A stretch of 64,000 nucleotides of DNA from Pseudarthrobacter sp. NIBRBAC000502772 (GCF_006517235.1 NZ_CP041188.1:3224001-3288000), one strand, 5' to 3'; numbered from the stretch's first letter, positions 53,677-64,000 are shown. Notes: generated by a model not told the origin, from the sequence alone. Program-made: numbers and translations.

Positions 53677-54078
53677 CTATTCGGAGTCGGAGGCCGCCGT
53701 CGCCTTGGCTGAAGTGTCTTCGCCCAGCTGCAGGTCAACTACCGGGCAGTCCTTCCACAGGCGCTCCAGGGCGTAGAAAACGCGGTCCTCTTCATGCTGG
53801 ACGTGGATGACGATGTCCGAGTAATCCAGCAGTACCCAGCGCCCGCCGGAGCGGCCTTCGCGGCGTACCGGACGGAGGTCCTGCTTGGAAAGTTCTTCTT
53901 CGATGCCGTCAACGATGGCGTTGACCTGGCGCTCGCTCGGCGCGGATGCGATGAGGAAGACATCTGCCAGTGCCAGCCGTTCGCTGACATCGAGGGCCAC
54001 AATGTCGTGGGCAATCTTGTCCGCGGCTGCCTTGGCGGCTTGGCGGGCAATGGCGATGGATGAATCTGTTGCAGTCAT
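53677..54078 (-). CDS. rsfS: Ribosome silencing factor RsfS
   Basis: A 133-residue protein that binds ribosomal protein L14 and blocks subunit joining when growth slows. DVSERLALADVFLIASAPSE, GGRWVLLDYSDIVIHV and ERLWKDCPVVDL are diagnostic. An acidic tail (residues 118-133) extends beyond the usual end. It lies downstream of nadD and a membrane-protein gene, as in many actinobacteria. Confidence 0.95.
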   Translation of the reverse strand: MTATDSSIAIARQAAKAAADKIAHDIVALDVSERLALADVFLIASAPSERQVNAIVDGIEEELSKQDLRPVRREGRSGGRWVLLDYSDIVIHVQHEEDRVFYALERLWKDCPVVDLQLGEDTSAKATAASDSE

Positions 54079-54125
54079 GGGACTCCTTGTAGTTTTCTAA
54101 AGCTTCGTAAGAGGGCGTTGCCCGG

Positions 54126-55439
54126 TCAGCTGGAGATGCCGCTGACGATGAGAATAACGCCGGAAATAAGGGCCACGATCCCAAAAGCCAGGACGAGGAC
54201 CTGCATAAGCCTGAGCCGCTTCGCACGGGCCAGGCCGGCCGTTGCCGCATCCAGCGGCTCCAGCCCGTGGGCTGACCGTGCCGGGATACGCGGCAGGTCA
54301 TCGAACAGATCGTCCGGCTCCCCCACTGGCGTAGAGGCCACGATGGGCTGGACGGGGACGACGCGCTTCGGTGCCGCGGCGGCCCTGGCAGCAGCTTCCG
54401 CACGCGCGATCACCCGGGAACGGCCCGAAGCGGCCGCCTGCGCAGAACCCGCGGCCGGCTCTTTGGACGTAGTGGACGGCCGGCGGCCCTTGCCGCCAGG
54501 CCGGACCTTAGGTCCGGCCTGGGTCGCCAGCGGTACGTAGGAGGTCGCCGGGGGTTTCATCACAGGACGGTCGACGCCGGGTACCTGCACGAATTCCAGC
54601 GGCGTGACCATGGCCAGGTTATCGGCGGTTGCCGGGCCCGTCTGGGGAACGGATTGCGTGGCCGCGGCCTGCGGATTGGCAGCCTGCGTGGGTGATGATA
54701 CTGGCTGTGCAGGGGCGGCCTGCTCGGCCAGCTTCCGCTTGGCCATCGCCCGGCGGTTAAGCACCGCCGCGCGTTCGGCCAAGGCGATCTGTTCCGCAAG
54801 GATGTCCGGATCCACTGCTTCGGGGTCCAGCGAGGCGATGTGTTCCATCTTGGCTAGCTGGTTCTTGGCCTGCTCGGCAATAAGCGTGCGGGCCGCGAGT
54901 GCCTGCTCCACGCTCATGCCAGCCGGAACACCTGCACCGTTCGCCGGCGCGGCGGGCCCGGACATATCGGCGGATACAGCAGTATCGTGACCTGGCTTCG
55001 TTGGGGCTGGCTTCGCTTGACCCGGCTGTGCTTGGCCTGGCTTAGGTTGGCCTGGCTTAGGTTGGCTCGCCGCAGGTTGGCTTGGCAGCGGCTGCCCCAT
55101 CGGAGCGGCAATGATGGGATTGGCCGAGGTGACGGCCTGTTCCTTCAGTTGCTGGAGTCGCAACTGCCTGCGCGTGGGAGGGCCTCCTGCGGAAAGCTGG
55201 CCCTCTTTCTCCTCGAGTTCCTTGATGGCACGCAGCGCCGCGCGGTCGCGGGCCCGGATCTGCGAGGACCGCTGCGCGGGGGTCTGCTCGGGGACGGAAT
55301 CCACCGGGGCGTCAGCCGCGCGCCGTTGTTTTGAGGCAGGCGAAACCTGGCCCGGGCCGTTGGACCCGGGAGCCGTGTTCTCATCTCTGGCCTGCCGCAG
55401 TTCGCGGCGGCTGCGGACGGGGGGCTTTTCCTGACTCAT
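54126..55439 (-). CDS. Pro/Ala/Gln-rich protein with C-terminal membrane helix
   Basis: A 437-residue low-complexity protein. The N-terminus is highly charged (PPVRSRRELRQARDEN). The middle contains repeats such as QPKPGQPKPGQAQPGQ, followed by a helical stretch rich in Ala and charged residues (about 175-245). A single membrane helix closes the protein (VLVLAFGIVALISGVILIVS). It is probably a tail-anchored or single-span protein with a long cytoplasmic region. No enzymatic domain is recognised. ATG 55439 starts 7 bp after the nadD stop. Confidence 0.75.
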   Translation of the reverse strand: MSQEKPPVRSRRELRQARDENTAPGSNGPGQVSPASKQRRAADAPVDSVPEQTPAQRSSQIRARDRAALRAIKELEEKEGQLSAGGPPTRRQLRLQQLKEQAVTSANPIIAAPMGQPLPSQPAASQPKPGQPKPGQAQPGQAKPAPTKPGHDTAVSADMSGPAAPANGAGVPAGMSVEQALAARTLIAEQAKNQLAKMEHIASLDPEAVDPDILAEQIALAERAAVLNRRAMAKRKLAEQAAPAQPVSSPTQAANPQAAATQSVPQTGPATADNLAMVTPLEFVQVPGVDRPVMKPPATSYVPLATQAGPKVRPGGKGRRPSTTSKEPAAGSAQAAASGRSRVIARAEAAARAAAAPKRVVPVQPIVASTPVGEPDDLFDDLPRIPARSAHGLEPLDAATAGLARAKRLRLMQVLVLAFGIVALISGVILIVSGISS

Positions 55440-55446
55440 TGCGGAC

Positions 55447-56178
55447 TCATTCAGTACTGGCTGGCTCGTCTGTTTCGGTAGTTCGGACGTCCTCGGGATC
55501 TGGTCCCTCGGCGTACAGACCATATTTGGCGATGTATTGGACCACTCCGTCCGGCACGAGGTACCAGACGGGGTTGTTCCCGGCTACACGGACACGGCAG
55601 TCCGTGGACGAGATGGCCATGGCGGGCACCTCGAGGAGGCTGACGTCCTTGCGGCCCATGCCGTCAAGCACATGTCCCGGCCGCGTCACACCGACAAAAT
55701 GGGCCAGTGACCACAGCTCGTCGATGTCCTTCCAGGAAAGAATCTGCGCCAGTGCATCCGCACCGGTGATGAAGAACAGATCCGCATCCGGACGTTGGGT
55801 CCGGAGATCCCGCAAAGTATCAATGGTATACGTGCGACCGGGCCGGTCAATATCCACCCTGCTGACGGTGAAGCGGGGGTTTGATGCCGTGGCGATCACC
55901 GTCATGAGGTAGCGGTGCTCAGGCTCGCTGACCTGCTTGTGCGACTTTTGCCACGGCTGCCCGGTGGGGACAAAGACCACTTCATCCAGGCCGAACTTGG
56001 CGGCCACTTCGCTGGCTGCAACAAGGTGGCCGTGGTGGATGGGATCAAACGTCCCGCCCATCACGCCCAGCCGCAGCCGCCTTTGCGCACCGTCACGGTG
56101 CAGAACACGGGAAATTTCAGTGGCCTTGGCCGTGGTCGTGCTTGTTGGGGTGCTGGCGGTGCGGATCGGCGTGCTCAT
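55447..56178 (-). CDS. nadD: Nicotinate-nucleotide adenylyltransferase NadD
   Basis: A 243-residue nucleotidyltransferase that makes deamido-NAD. The nucleotide-binding [15 protein letters not shown] and the later [11 protein letters not shown] (ISSTxIR type) motifs are present. About 35 residues precede the core, and no in-frame start lies nearer than ATG 56178. The gene therefore overlaps the preceding 76-residue gene by 62 bp. A C-terminal acidic tail follows the core. Confidence 0.95.
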   Translation of the reverse strand: MSTPIRTASTPTSTTTAKATEISRVLHRDGAQRRLRLGVMGGTFDPIHHGHLVAASEVAAKFGLDEVVFVPTGQPWQKSHKQVSEPEHRYLMTVIATASNPRFTVSRVDIDRPGRTYTIDTLRDLRTQRPDADLFFITGADALAQILSWKDIDELWSLAHFVGVTRPGHVLDGMGRKDVSLLEVPAMAISSTDCRVRVAGNNPVWYLVPDGVVQYIAKYGLYAEGPDPEDVRTTETDEPASTE

Positions 56179-56347
56179 CCGTTACGGTGTGCCGGTTGCC
56201 CAGGTTCGAGTAGGAGAGCGTAACGAACATCATCACCAGCAGGATGGCGAAAATGGATACGCCGAACACCCACGGCTCAGCCCAGATCGGAGCGGGTGCG
56301 TGTTCTCCGCCTTCGGCAACGGTCATGGCGATCTGCTGGAGCAGCAT
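56117..56347 (-). CDS. Small single-span membrane protein
   Basis: A 76-residue protein with one membrane helix ([20 protein letters not shown]) and a His-rich polar tail ([12 protein letters not shown]). It lies between proA and nadD and overlaps nadD by 62 bp. It appears to be conserved in Arthrobacter relatives at this place; function unknown. The His-rich tail could bind metal, but that is speculation. Confidence 0.7.
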   Translation of the reverse strand: MLLQQIAMTVAEGGEHAPAPIWAEPWVFGVSIFAILLVMMFVTLSYSNLGNRHTVTDEHADPHRQHPNKHDHGQGH

Positions 56348-56422
56348 TTTCTCCCCTAAGGTTCAAGGATGTGGCAGCGGATTGTCCCGCCGTTCCGGAC
56401 TTCTGTCTATATTACCGCGTTG

Positions 56423-57775
56423 CTACCCGCGGACCTGGCCCTCGCCCTGCACGATCCACTTAGTGGTGGTGAGCTCAGTCAGTCCCATCGGGCCGCGGGC
56501 GTGCAGCTTCTGCGTGGAGATGCCAACCTCGGCACCGAGGCCCAGCTCGCCGCCGTCGGTAAACCGCGTGGACGCGTTGACGATGACCGCCGCCGAATCA
56601 ATCTCGGCGATAAACCGTTCCGCGTTGGCGAGGTTGTTGGTCAGAATGGCCTCAGTGTGGCCGGTGGTCCAGGTCCGGATGTGCTCGACGGCGTCATCCA
56701 GGCTGTCCACCATTGCTACGGCGAGGTCCAAGTCCATGTACTCGGTTCCCCAATCCTCATCCGTTGCCGGCACGGACTCAACAGAAGAAGGCAGCGCCGC
56801 ACGGATGCGCTCGTCGGCGTGGAGGGTGACCCCGGCGCCGCGCAGCGCGGCGGCGACGGCGGGCAGCACGGTGGACCGCGAATGGACCAGCAGGGTCTCC
56901 ACGGTGTTGCAGACACTGGGCCGCTGGGTCTTGGAGTTCAGCAGGATCTCCACCGCCATGTCCTCGCTGGCGGATTCGTCGATGAAGATATGCACATTGC
57001 CCTCGCCGGTCTCGATGACCGGCACGGCGGCGTTCAGCACCACGGACTGAATCAGATCCCGGCCGCCGCGCGGAATCAGGACATCAACACGGCCGCGGGC
57101 CCGCATCAGCGCATTCGCACCTTCACGGCCGTACTGGTCCACAGTCTGAACGGCATCCGGAGGCAGCCCGACGGAGTCCAGCGCTTCGCGGAGGATCTGG
57201 ACCAGTGCCTCGTTGGTGAACGCGGCAGCAGTACCGCCGCGGAGGATAACGGCGTTCCCGCTCTTAAGGCCAAGACCGGCAATGTCTACCGTCACATTGG
57301 GACGGGCCTCGTAAATTGCGGCCACGACTCCCATAGGCACGTTGATCTGGCGCAGGCGCAGCCCATTGGGGAGGGTCTGGCCACGGACCACGTTTCCGAC
57401 CGGATCCGGCAGGCTGGCCAGGTTCTCCAGGGCAGCCACGAGTCCGTCGATCCGGCTTTCGGTCAGGGTGAGGCGGTCCAACAGGGCCGCCGACGTGCCG
57501 TTGGCTTTGCCGGCCGCGACATCCTTGGCGTTGGCCGCCAGGATGAAGTCCTTCCGCGTCAGCAATGCGGCACCGATGGCCCGGAGGGCACTGTCTTTCC
57601 GGGCGCGGGTGGCCCCGGCCATCTGGCGGGCTGCCTGCCGTGAGCGGTCAGCGATGGCGTGGACGGCTGCCTCAACCTCCGCCGGAGTGGGGGTACTCCC
57701 CTGTTCCGGCCCCGAAGGAACCGCATTTGAATCGTTGGAATTGCCAGGGGCTTGGGAAATCAGTGCCTCAGTCAT
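56423..57775 (-). CDS. proA: Gamma-glutamyl phosphate reductase ProA
   Basis: A 450-residue aldehyde-dehydrogenase-fold enzyme converting gamma-glutamyl phosphate to glutamate semialdehyde in proline synthesis. The catalytic cysteine is in RPSVCNTVETLLVH; VPMGVVAAIYEARPNVT and ILRGGTAAAFTN are signatures. It has an N-terminal extension of about 30 residues. It follows proB by 26 bp. Confidence 0.97.
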   Translation of the reverse strand: MTEALISQAPGNSNDSNAVPSGPEQGSTPTPAEVEAAVHAIADRSRQAARQMAGATRARKDSALRAIGAALLTRKDFILAANAKDVAAGKANGTSAALLDRLTLTESRIDGLVAALENLASLPDPVGNVVRGQTLPNGLRLRQINVPMGVVAAIYEARPNVTVDIAGLGLKSGNAVILRGGTAAAFTNEALVQILREALDSVGLPPDAVQTVDQYGREGANALMRARGRVDVLIPRGGRDLIQSVVLNAAVPVIETGEGNVHIFIDESASEDMAVEILLNSKTQRPSVCNTVETLLVHSRSTVLPAVAAALRGAGVTLHADERIRAALPSSVESVPATDEDWGTEYMDLDLAVAMVDSLDDAVEHIRTWTTGHTEAILTNNLANAERFIAEIDSAAVIVNASTRFTDGGELGLGAEVGISTQKLHARGPMGLTELTTTKWIVQGEGQVRG

Positions 57776-57801
57776 CCTTCAAGTCTAGGCGAGCGGACCG
57801 C

Positions 57802-58950
57802 TCAGACCAGAACCAGGTCGTCGATATGGACAACCTCACGGTCAAATCCGCGGCCCAGGGACTCGCCCAGTTCCTGTGTGGAGCGGCCCAGCATCTGGGG
57901 AAGCTCTTCGGAAGAGTAATTAACCAAACCGCGCGCGATGACGGTACCGTCGCCGGCCACCATCTCGACGGCGTCGCCGGCTTCAAAGGTGCCGTCCACC
58001 GACGAAATTCCGGCGGGGAGCAGCGAATAGCGATTGTCCCGCACAGCATGCACGGCGCCGTCGTCAAGAAAGAGCCGGCCCTGGACATGCGCCAGGTGGG
58101 CGAGCCACATCATCCGCACAGACTTCCGGCCGCTGTTGACGGTGAACCAGGTCCCTACGTCCTCACCGGACAGTGCGGCTGCTGCGTTGGCGGTGGAGGT
58201 GACCAGCGCCGGTATGCCGGAATCGGCGGCCATGATGGCAGCCTCGACTTTAGTCTGCATGCCGCCGGTGCCTACGCCTGCCTTGCCCGGCTTCCCGATG
58301 GTCACTGCCTCAAGATCTTCGGGGCCGTCCACCTGGGAGATGCGCTTGGCGCCCTTGGCGGGCGGGCCGTCGTATATCGAGTCGACGTCGGACAGCAGCA
58401 ACAGGGCGTCGGCGCGGACCAGATGGGCCACGAGCGCCGAGAGCCTGTCGTTGTCGCCGAAACGGATCTTGTGCGTAGCGACGGTGTCGTTTTCGTTGAC
58501 CACCGGCACCACGCCGAGGTTGAGGAGGCGGTTCAATGCACGGAAAGCGTTGGCGTGGTGGCTGCGACGCATGAGGTCATCTGCGGTCAGCAGCACCTGG
58601 CTGACGGTGACTCCATGGGCGCCGAACGCGTGCGTGTAGCGCGCCATGAGCAGGCCCTGGCCCACGCTGGCGGCGGCCTGCTGGGTCGCGAGGTCACGCG
58701 GGCGCTTCACCAGCCCGAGGGGCGCAAGGCCTGCGGAAATGGCTCCCGAGGAAACCAGGATAATTTCCGTGCCGGCGTTATGTTTGGCGGCCAAGACATC
58801 TGAGAGGGCGGTCAGGGACTCTTCCGAGATGCCGCCCTTGATGCTGGTCAGCGACGACGACCCTACTTTGACAACGATCCGGCGGGCCCGGGCGAGCACA
58901 CTGCGGTCGTCTTTGGGTTCCTCGATAATTACTGCGGAATTTTCGGTCAT
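57802..58950 (-). CDS. proB: Glutamate 5-kinase ProB
   Basis: A 382-residue kinase that makes gamma-glutamyl phosphate. The amino-acid-kinase domain has RRIVVKVGSSSLT, VSSGAISAGL and FGDNDRLSALVA; a C-terminal PUA domain begins at about 285. ATG 58950 with GAGG upstream starts 10 bp after the obgE stop; an in-frame ATG at 58971 would overlap obgE instead. Feedback inhibition by proline is usual in the family. Confidence 0.96.
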   Translation of the reverse strand: MTENSAVIIEEPKDDRSVLARARRIVVKVGSSSLTSIKGGISEESLTALSDVLAAKHNAGTEIILVSSGAISAGLAPLGLVKRPRDLATQQAAASVGQGLLMARYTHAFGAHGVTVSQVLLTADDLMRRSHHANAFRALNRLLNLGVVPVVNENDTVATHKIRFGDNDRLSALVAHLVRADALLLLSDVDSIYDGPPAKGAKRISQVDGPEDLEAVTIGKPGKAGVGTGGMQTKVEAAIMAADSGIPALVTSTANAAAALSGEDVGTWFTVNSGRKSVRMMWLAHLAHVQGRLFLDDGAVHAVRDNRYSLLPAGISSVDGTFEAGDAVEMVAGDGTVIARGLVNYSSEELPQMLGRSTQELGESLGRGFDREVVHIDDLVLV

Positions 58951-58960
58951 TTCAGCGGCC

Positions 58961-60610
<1,650 letters not shown>

Positions 60611-60621
60611 TTAAAAGAATA

Positions 60622-60649
60622 GTGGAGCGGACCAAATGGCCCGCTCCAC
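60622..60649 (-). terminator. Hairpin between rpmA and obgE
   Basis: Nine-bp arms (GTGGAGCGG and its complement) and a 10-base loop, with TTCTTTT following on the minus strand. It probably acts as a partial terminator, reducing obgE relative to the ribosomal protein genes. Confidence 0.7.
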
Positions 60650-60666
60650 CGTTTCAGAACTATTTG

Positions 60667-60930
60667 TTACTCTGCAGCTGCAGCAGCAACGATGTTGACT
60701 ACGCGGCGACCGCGGCGGGTGCCGAACTGGACGGCTCCCGGGGCCAGTGCGAACAGTGTGTCGTCGCCGCCACGTCCAACGCCGGCGCCCGGGTGGAAGT
60801 GGGTGCCACGCTGGCGAACGATGATCTCGCCTGCGGAAACTACCTGGCCGCCGAAGCGCTTGACGCCGAGGTACTGGGCGTTGGAGTCACGACCGTTGCG
60901 AGTGGAACTCGCGCCTTTTTTATGTGCCAT
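60667..60930 (-). CDS. rpmA: Ribosomal protein L27
   Basis: An 87-residue large-subunit protein starting [19 protein letters not shown], with [10 protein letters not shown] and [12 protein letters not shown] as usual. It reaches the peptidyl transferase centre. There is no Firmicutes-type N-terminal cleavage sequence. It lies between rplU and obgE. Confidence 0.98.
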   Translation of the reverse strand: MAHKKGASSTRNGRDSNAQYLGVKRFGGQVVSAGEIIVRQRGTHFHPGAGVGRGGDDTLFALAPGAVQFGTRRGRRVVNIVAAAAAE

Positions 60931-60991
60931 TTGAAATGCCTGCCTTTAAATTCTGGGGAATCTGCTGAAGAACCTGAACAGTAACGAAGAG

Positions 60992-61312
60992 TTACTTGAT
61001 ACCCGTGATCTTGACCTTGGTCAATTCCTGACGGTGACCCTGGCGCTTCTTGTAACCGGTCTTGTTCTTGAACTTCTGGATGACGATCTTCGGACCACGG
61101 AGGTCTTCGAGGATCTCAGCCGTAACCGTTACCTTGGCCAGGTCCGCAGCAGCAGAGGTGACTTTGTCACCGTCTACCAGGAGCAGTGCGGGCAACTCAA
61201 AGGTGCTGCCGGCTCCACCGGGGACGCGGTTCAGGGTAACGAAGTCTCCAACGGAAACCTTCTCTTGGCGGCCGCCTGCGCGGACAATCGCGTACACCAC
61301 TTGGGAACTCAC
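60992..61312 (-). CDS. rplU: Ribosomal protein L21
   Basis: A 106-residue large-subunit protein. [19 protein letters not shown] at the start and [16 protein letters not shown] near the end are characteristic. It is the first gene of rplU-rpmA-obgE and probably of the longer run to proA. A candidate promoter lies 120-150 bp upstream. Confidence 0.98.
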   Translation of the reverse strand: MSSQVVYAIVRAGGRQEKVSVGDFVTLNRVPGGAGSTFELPALLLVDGDKVTSAAADLAKVTVTAEILEDLRGPKIVIQKFKNKTGYKKRQGHRQELTKVKITGIK

Positions 61313-61433
61313 TTCTCTCGACGTTTATTACTAAATTTGCGTGCTGAACCCTGTTCCATAATTGGCTGGGTTCTCGCTGTGCCTCAACGCCGTGGGGTCG
61401 TAACCCAAGTGTTGGCGTAAGCACCGAAGATCT

Positions 61434-61463
61434 AGAATACGCTAATTTTGCCTTCGGCCGCAA
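61434..61463 (-). promoter_or_regulatory. Candidate sigma-A promoter of rplU
   Basis: On the minus strand, TTGCGG (61463-61458) and TATTCT (61439-61434) are separated by 18 bp, leaving a leader of about 115 bases before rplU. Hexamers match consensus at 4/6 each. Confidence 0.4.
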
Positions 61464-61572
61464 ATGAGGCTGGTTACGGCAGGTTGTCTGTGATAGGACC
61501 CACAAGCAGGTACTGCACTGACAATCCAAAACCGTGCCTGACTATCGTACAGGCCGCACGGGCCCCAGCCGG

Positions 61573-63171
61573 TCAGGAATGAATTCGCGGCGCGTCGAAG
61601 AAATCCACCTCGAACCGGCACGACTGCCTGAAAGCCACCAGCATCGCCGCCCGTTCACCCGTGGAAGCACTCCGGCCGGCGTCGTCAGCCAAGGCGATGG
61701 CGTCACGCGTGGCCTGGGCGAAATCCTCGTCAGCATAGGCCCGCAGCCAGTCGGCATAAGGATGTGCTGCCGGTGCACCCGCAGCCAGGAACTCCGCGTG
61801 CAGAGTCTGTCCCACTTCGGCATACAGCCAGAAGCACGGCAGTACCGCCGCCACGAGGACCGCGTAGCTGCCGGAGGCAGAGGCCGCCAGCAGGTGGTCC
61901 ACGTAGGACTTGGTGACAGGTCCGAGGACGGAGTCCACTGTCCTGGTGCTTAGCCACGTGCGGTGCAGTTCGGACTCGACCTCAAGGCATTGCTGGGCCG
62001 ACTTTGCCCAGAACAACTGGGCGGCTTCCGTGGGCGCCAGCGCACTGGCCCGGGCAAGAACCCGCGAATAGCCGTTGAGGTAGATGGCGTCCTGGGCGAG
62101 GTAATAGGCGAACTGTTCCTCAGCCAATGTGCCGGCCGCCAGGTCGCGGATGAAATCCAGCCCGTAGATGGCTGCAAGATCCGGCTCCGACGCCCGCCGC
62201 AGCGTCTCTGCGAATTCGCCGGCTGCCGGAACCTGTTGCATGTGGTGGAAGTGGTTGATGGGGCCGTTGCCCGCGCCCACCTCAAGTTGGTCAGCGGCCT
62301 GCAGCGCGCCCACCAGCCAGGGCTTCACTTTCCGCAATGAGGCTTCCCAATCCCCCAGCCGCGCCTGAGCCGTGGCCATGGCCGCTGACAGCGAGCAGCC
62401 GGTGCCATGGCTGTTGCGCGTGGGGATCCTGTCCCCGCTCACTTCCACCACCTCCCGGGCGAGCAGCCCGGCAGCGTTGACCAGGGCATCCGGGCACGCA
62501 CCGCCGTCGAGATGGCCGCCCTTGACCAGGACGGTGGCACCGGTCGCGGCGGACAACCGCTGCCCCTGCCCGAGCGCGTCGTGCCATTGCCTCGCCTGCG
62601 GCTCCCCCACCAGGATGGCCAGTTCCGCCAGGTTGGGGGTGATCAGGTCCGCGAGCGGGAGCATCTCCCGCAGGGCCGCCTCGGCAGACTCCTGCAGCAG
62701 CCGGTCGCCGCTCGTGGCCACCATCACCGGATCAAGAACGACGACGGCGGGACGCACCTTTTCCAGCCAGTCGCGGACCACGCCTATCACCGCAGCGTCG
62801 CCCAGCATGCCGATCTTGACCGCGTCGATGGTGATGTCATCGCTGATGGCATCGAGCTGCTGGCCCAGGAAGGACGCCGGCGGGACGTGAACCGCCTGGA
62901 CCCCCTGGGTGTTTTGGACCGTCAGCGCGGTGATCGCCGCCATGCCGTAGCCGCCAAGGGCTGCAATGCTTTTGAGGTCGGCCTGGACGCCCGCGCCCCC
63001 TGAAGGGTCCGATCCGGCAATGGACAGCACCCGCGGGACGTCACGCAGCACCCGGACCGCAGAAGATCGGCCTGGTCCGGGCTGGACCTCAGCCCGGGTT
63101 GCTGGGGTCTCCGGCAGGGTCGCCGCGGGTGTTGCAGGAGGAAGGACAGAAGTTGAAGCCAAAGGAGACAT
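61573..63171 (-). CDS. thiD: ThiD-TenA fusion (HMP-phosphate kinase / thiaminase II)
   Basis: A 532-residue bifunctional thiamine-salvage enzyme. The N-terminal part (about 45-310) is ThiD, with LSIAGSDPSGGAGVQADL and SHGTGCSLSAAMATA, which phosphorylates hydroxymethylpyrimidine. The C-terminal part (about 320-532) is TenA, with FAYYLAQDAIYLNGYSRVL, LPCFWLYAEVG and the late Glu in RFEVDFFD, which hydrolyses thiamine breakdown products. A 45-residue Pro/Thr-rich segment precedes ThiD. It is controlled by the TPP riboswitch directly in front of it. Confidence 0.95.
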   Translation of the reverse strand: MSPLASTSVLPPATPAATLPETPATRAEVQPGPGRSSAVRVLRDVPRVLSIAGSDPSGGAGVQADLKSIAALGGYGMAAITALTVQNTQGVQAVHVPPASFLGQQLDAISDDITIDAVKIGMLGDAAVIGVVRDWLEKVRPAVVVLDPVMVATSGDRLLQESAEAALREMLPLADLITPNLAELAILVGEPQARQWHDALGQGQRLSAATGATVLVKGGHLDGGACPDALVNAAGLLAREVVEVSGDRIPTRNSHGTGCSLSAAMATAQARLGDWEASLRKVKPWLVGALQAADQLEVGAGNGPINHFHHMQQVPAAGEFAETLRRASEPDLAAIYGLDFIRDLAAGTLAEEQFAYYLAQDAIYLNGYSRVLARASALAPTEAAQLFWAKSAQQCLEVESELHRTWLSTRTVDSVLGPVTKSYVDHLLAASASGSYAVLVAAVLPCFWLYAEVGQTLHAEFLAAGAPAAHPYADWLRAYADEDFAQATRDAIALADDAGRSASTGERAAMLVAFRQSCRFEVDFFDAPRIHS

Positions 63172-63248
63172 CCCTTCGCCGGTGCTAACCGGACAGGTTC
63201 AACGGGTGTGGATCTCAGCCGGCTCTCTGCGCGGCACCCCGTGTCAGT
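63172..63248 (-). ncRNA. TPP riboswitch upstream of thiD-tenA
   Basis: On the minus strand the conserved TPP aptamer runs from about 63248: GGGGTGCC, GGCTGAGATC, ACACCCGTTGAACCTG and CCGGCGAAGGG. The ATG of thiD follows the last GGG with no gap, so the final AAGGG is both P1 strand and ribosome site. Binding of thiamine pyrophosphate should hide that site and reduce translation. Confidence 0.95.
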
Positions 63249-63283
63249 CACCAGCCTAGCGTTCCTCGCGACTTAACGCCGGA

Positions 63284-63324
63284 CGCCCGGACGCAGCCTG
63301 TGAATCACAGGCTGCGTCCGGGCG
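63284..63324 (-). terminator. Long hairpin between rne and the TPP riboswitch
   Basis: Twenty-bp perfect arms (CGCCCGGACGCAGCCTGTGA and its complement) around a single central base lie 30 bp after the rne stop. No T-run follows; it is likely the 3' end of the rne transcript. Confidence 0.7.
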
Positions 63325-63353
63325 CCGTTGTATTGGCTTGCCCTGCTGCTTGG

Positions 63354-64000
63354 TCAGAGCTCCGAGGCCGGAACCCCTACGCCCAGGATGATGGGCGCGT
63401 TGGCGGCAACCGGCTTGTCGGCCACAGGAGCCTTGACGGGCTCCGGTGCCTTGGCGGCGTGGGTGTGTCCGGCGGCAGCCGCCGGAACGGCTTCGTGATG
63501 CTCTACGGACGTGGCGTTGGCTGCGCCCTGGGCACGGCTGGCACTCCGGTTCCGCCGGGGACGGCGGGCGCGGGGCTCCTCGGTGTGGTCGGAGTAATCC
63601 CTCTCCGCCGCGGCTGGCTGCTGCTGGCGGGCAGGTTCGGCCGCCCGGCTTTCAGTTGCATGAACTGCCGGCAGCGTGCTTTCCGCTACAGGAGCCGGCT
63701 CACCAAGGTGGGCGAAGGCCTCCGCGAGGCGGTCAAGTGTCAGGGCAGGTGCGTGCGGCTGGTCATCGTGGTGCGCAACGAACGGAAGCACCACCTGCTC
63801 GCCGCCGAATGTCAGCACTGCGGCCGGGCGGCCGCTGGAGTCCGTTTCGGACTGCCCAACCGGAGCCGGCACTGGAGCCGCAGGCTGCCGGCCCGCGGCA
63901 GCTGATGCGTGCGCCACCTCGTCGTCATGCAGATGCGCAGCGTGGGCTGCGGCCGCAATGTTCGCAAGCGCCGCCCGCGTGGCCTCCGCCTTCGCATGGC
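63354..64000 (-). CDS. rne: Ribonuclease E/G, C-terminal part
   Basis: The last 215 codons of a gene that runs off the right edge. The sequence is Ala/Pro/His-rich and disordered (HAAHLHDDEVAHASAAAG, then a basic RARRPRRNRSASR patch), ending in APIILGVGVPASEL. That ending and the place before rplU-rpmA match the long C-terminal arm of actinobacterial RNase E, where RNA and partner proteins bind. The catalytic part is not visible, so the call rests on tail and context. Confidence 0.75.
   Translation of the reverse strand, partial: HAKAEATRAALANIAAAAHAAHLHDDEVAHASAAAGRQPAAPVPAPVGQSETDSSGRPAAVLTFGGEQVVLPFVAHHDDQPHAPALTLDRLAEAFAHLGEPAPVAESTLPAVHATESRAAEPARQQQPAAAERDYSDHTEEPRARRPRRNRSASRAQGAANATSVEHHEAVPAAAAGHTHAAKAPEPVKAPVADKPVAANAPIILGVGVPASEL

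Overview
The window is high-GC DNA from an actinobacterium, most likely Arthrobacter, Pseudarthrobacter or another member of the Micrococcaceae. This is inferred from the gene order rne / thiD-tenA / rplU-rpmA-obgE / proB-proA / nadD / rsfS at the right end, the class Ib nrdHIEF operon, the wording of many proteins, and dense ATGA-type gene overlaps. No rRNA, CRISPR array, prophage or intact insertion sequence was seen.

Layout. 1-3.6 kb is a patchy accessory stretch: a cupredoxin lipoprotein, a stand-alone YhcG-type nuclease, a VOC protein, and two gene remnants that meet at a deletion junction. 4.1-10.5 kb is a complete fructan or fructoside utilisation cluster: LacI regulator, two permeases, lipoprotein binding protein and a GH32 beta-fructosidase. 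10.6-14.6 kb is nrdF-nrdE-nrdI-nrdH with candidate NrdR and DnaA sites upstream. 15-20 kb carries a three-gene lipid-modification operon (FAD oxidoreductase, DUF1365, Cfa), a LysR regulator and a DUF2004 protein.

20.1-35 kb is the most interesting section. It holds a formate dehydrogenase with a fused gamma-beta subunit. Next is a tightly overlapping operon (AcsA-like acyl-CoA synthetase, 2-oxoacid dehydrogenase E1alpha, E1beta, E2 and an acyl carrier protein, with no E3). Then come an erythromycin-esterase-like gene overlapping a phosphoribosyltransferase-hydrolase fusion gene, a DUF4383 membrane protein and an Hsp20 gene. Four 20-bp sites resembling the mycobacterial DosR/DevR box lie in front of these units. 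The domain set recalls the mycobacterial Rv2030c-hspX neighbourhood, so I propose a hypoxia or dormancy-type regulon. Its right edge (Hsp20 N-terminus, a small ORF, a CPBP protease) is decaying.

35-38.5 kb holds metE and metF. A cobalamin-riboswitch-like element sits divergently from metF and points at no gene. 38.8-44.2 kb is a MoxR / DUF58 / VWA (Bat-like) operon. 44.5-49 kb is a second sugar ABC transporter with a ROK regulator. 49.1-53.2 kb holds a RsmC/RlmG-like methyltransferase, a flavin monooxygenase, YjdM and a second Cfa-type methyltransferase.

53.2-64 kb is housekeeping DNA read almost entirely on the minus strand: two identical tRNA-Ala(GGC) genes, rsfS, a Pro/Ala-rich membrane protein, nadD, proA, proB, obgE, rpmA, rplU, a ThiD-TenA fusion under a TPP riboswitch, and the C-terminal end of RNase E.
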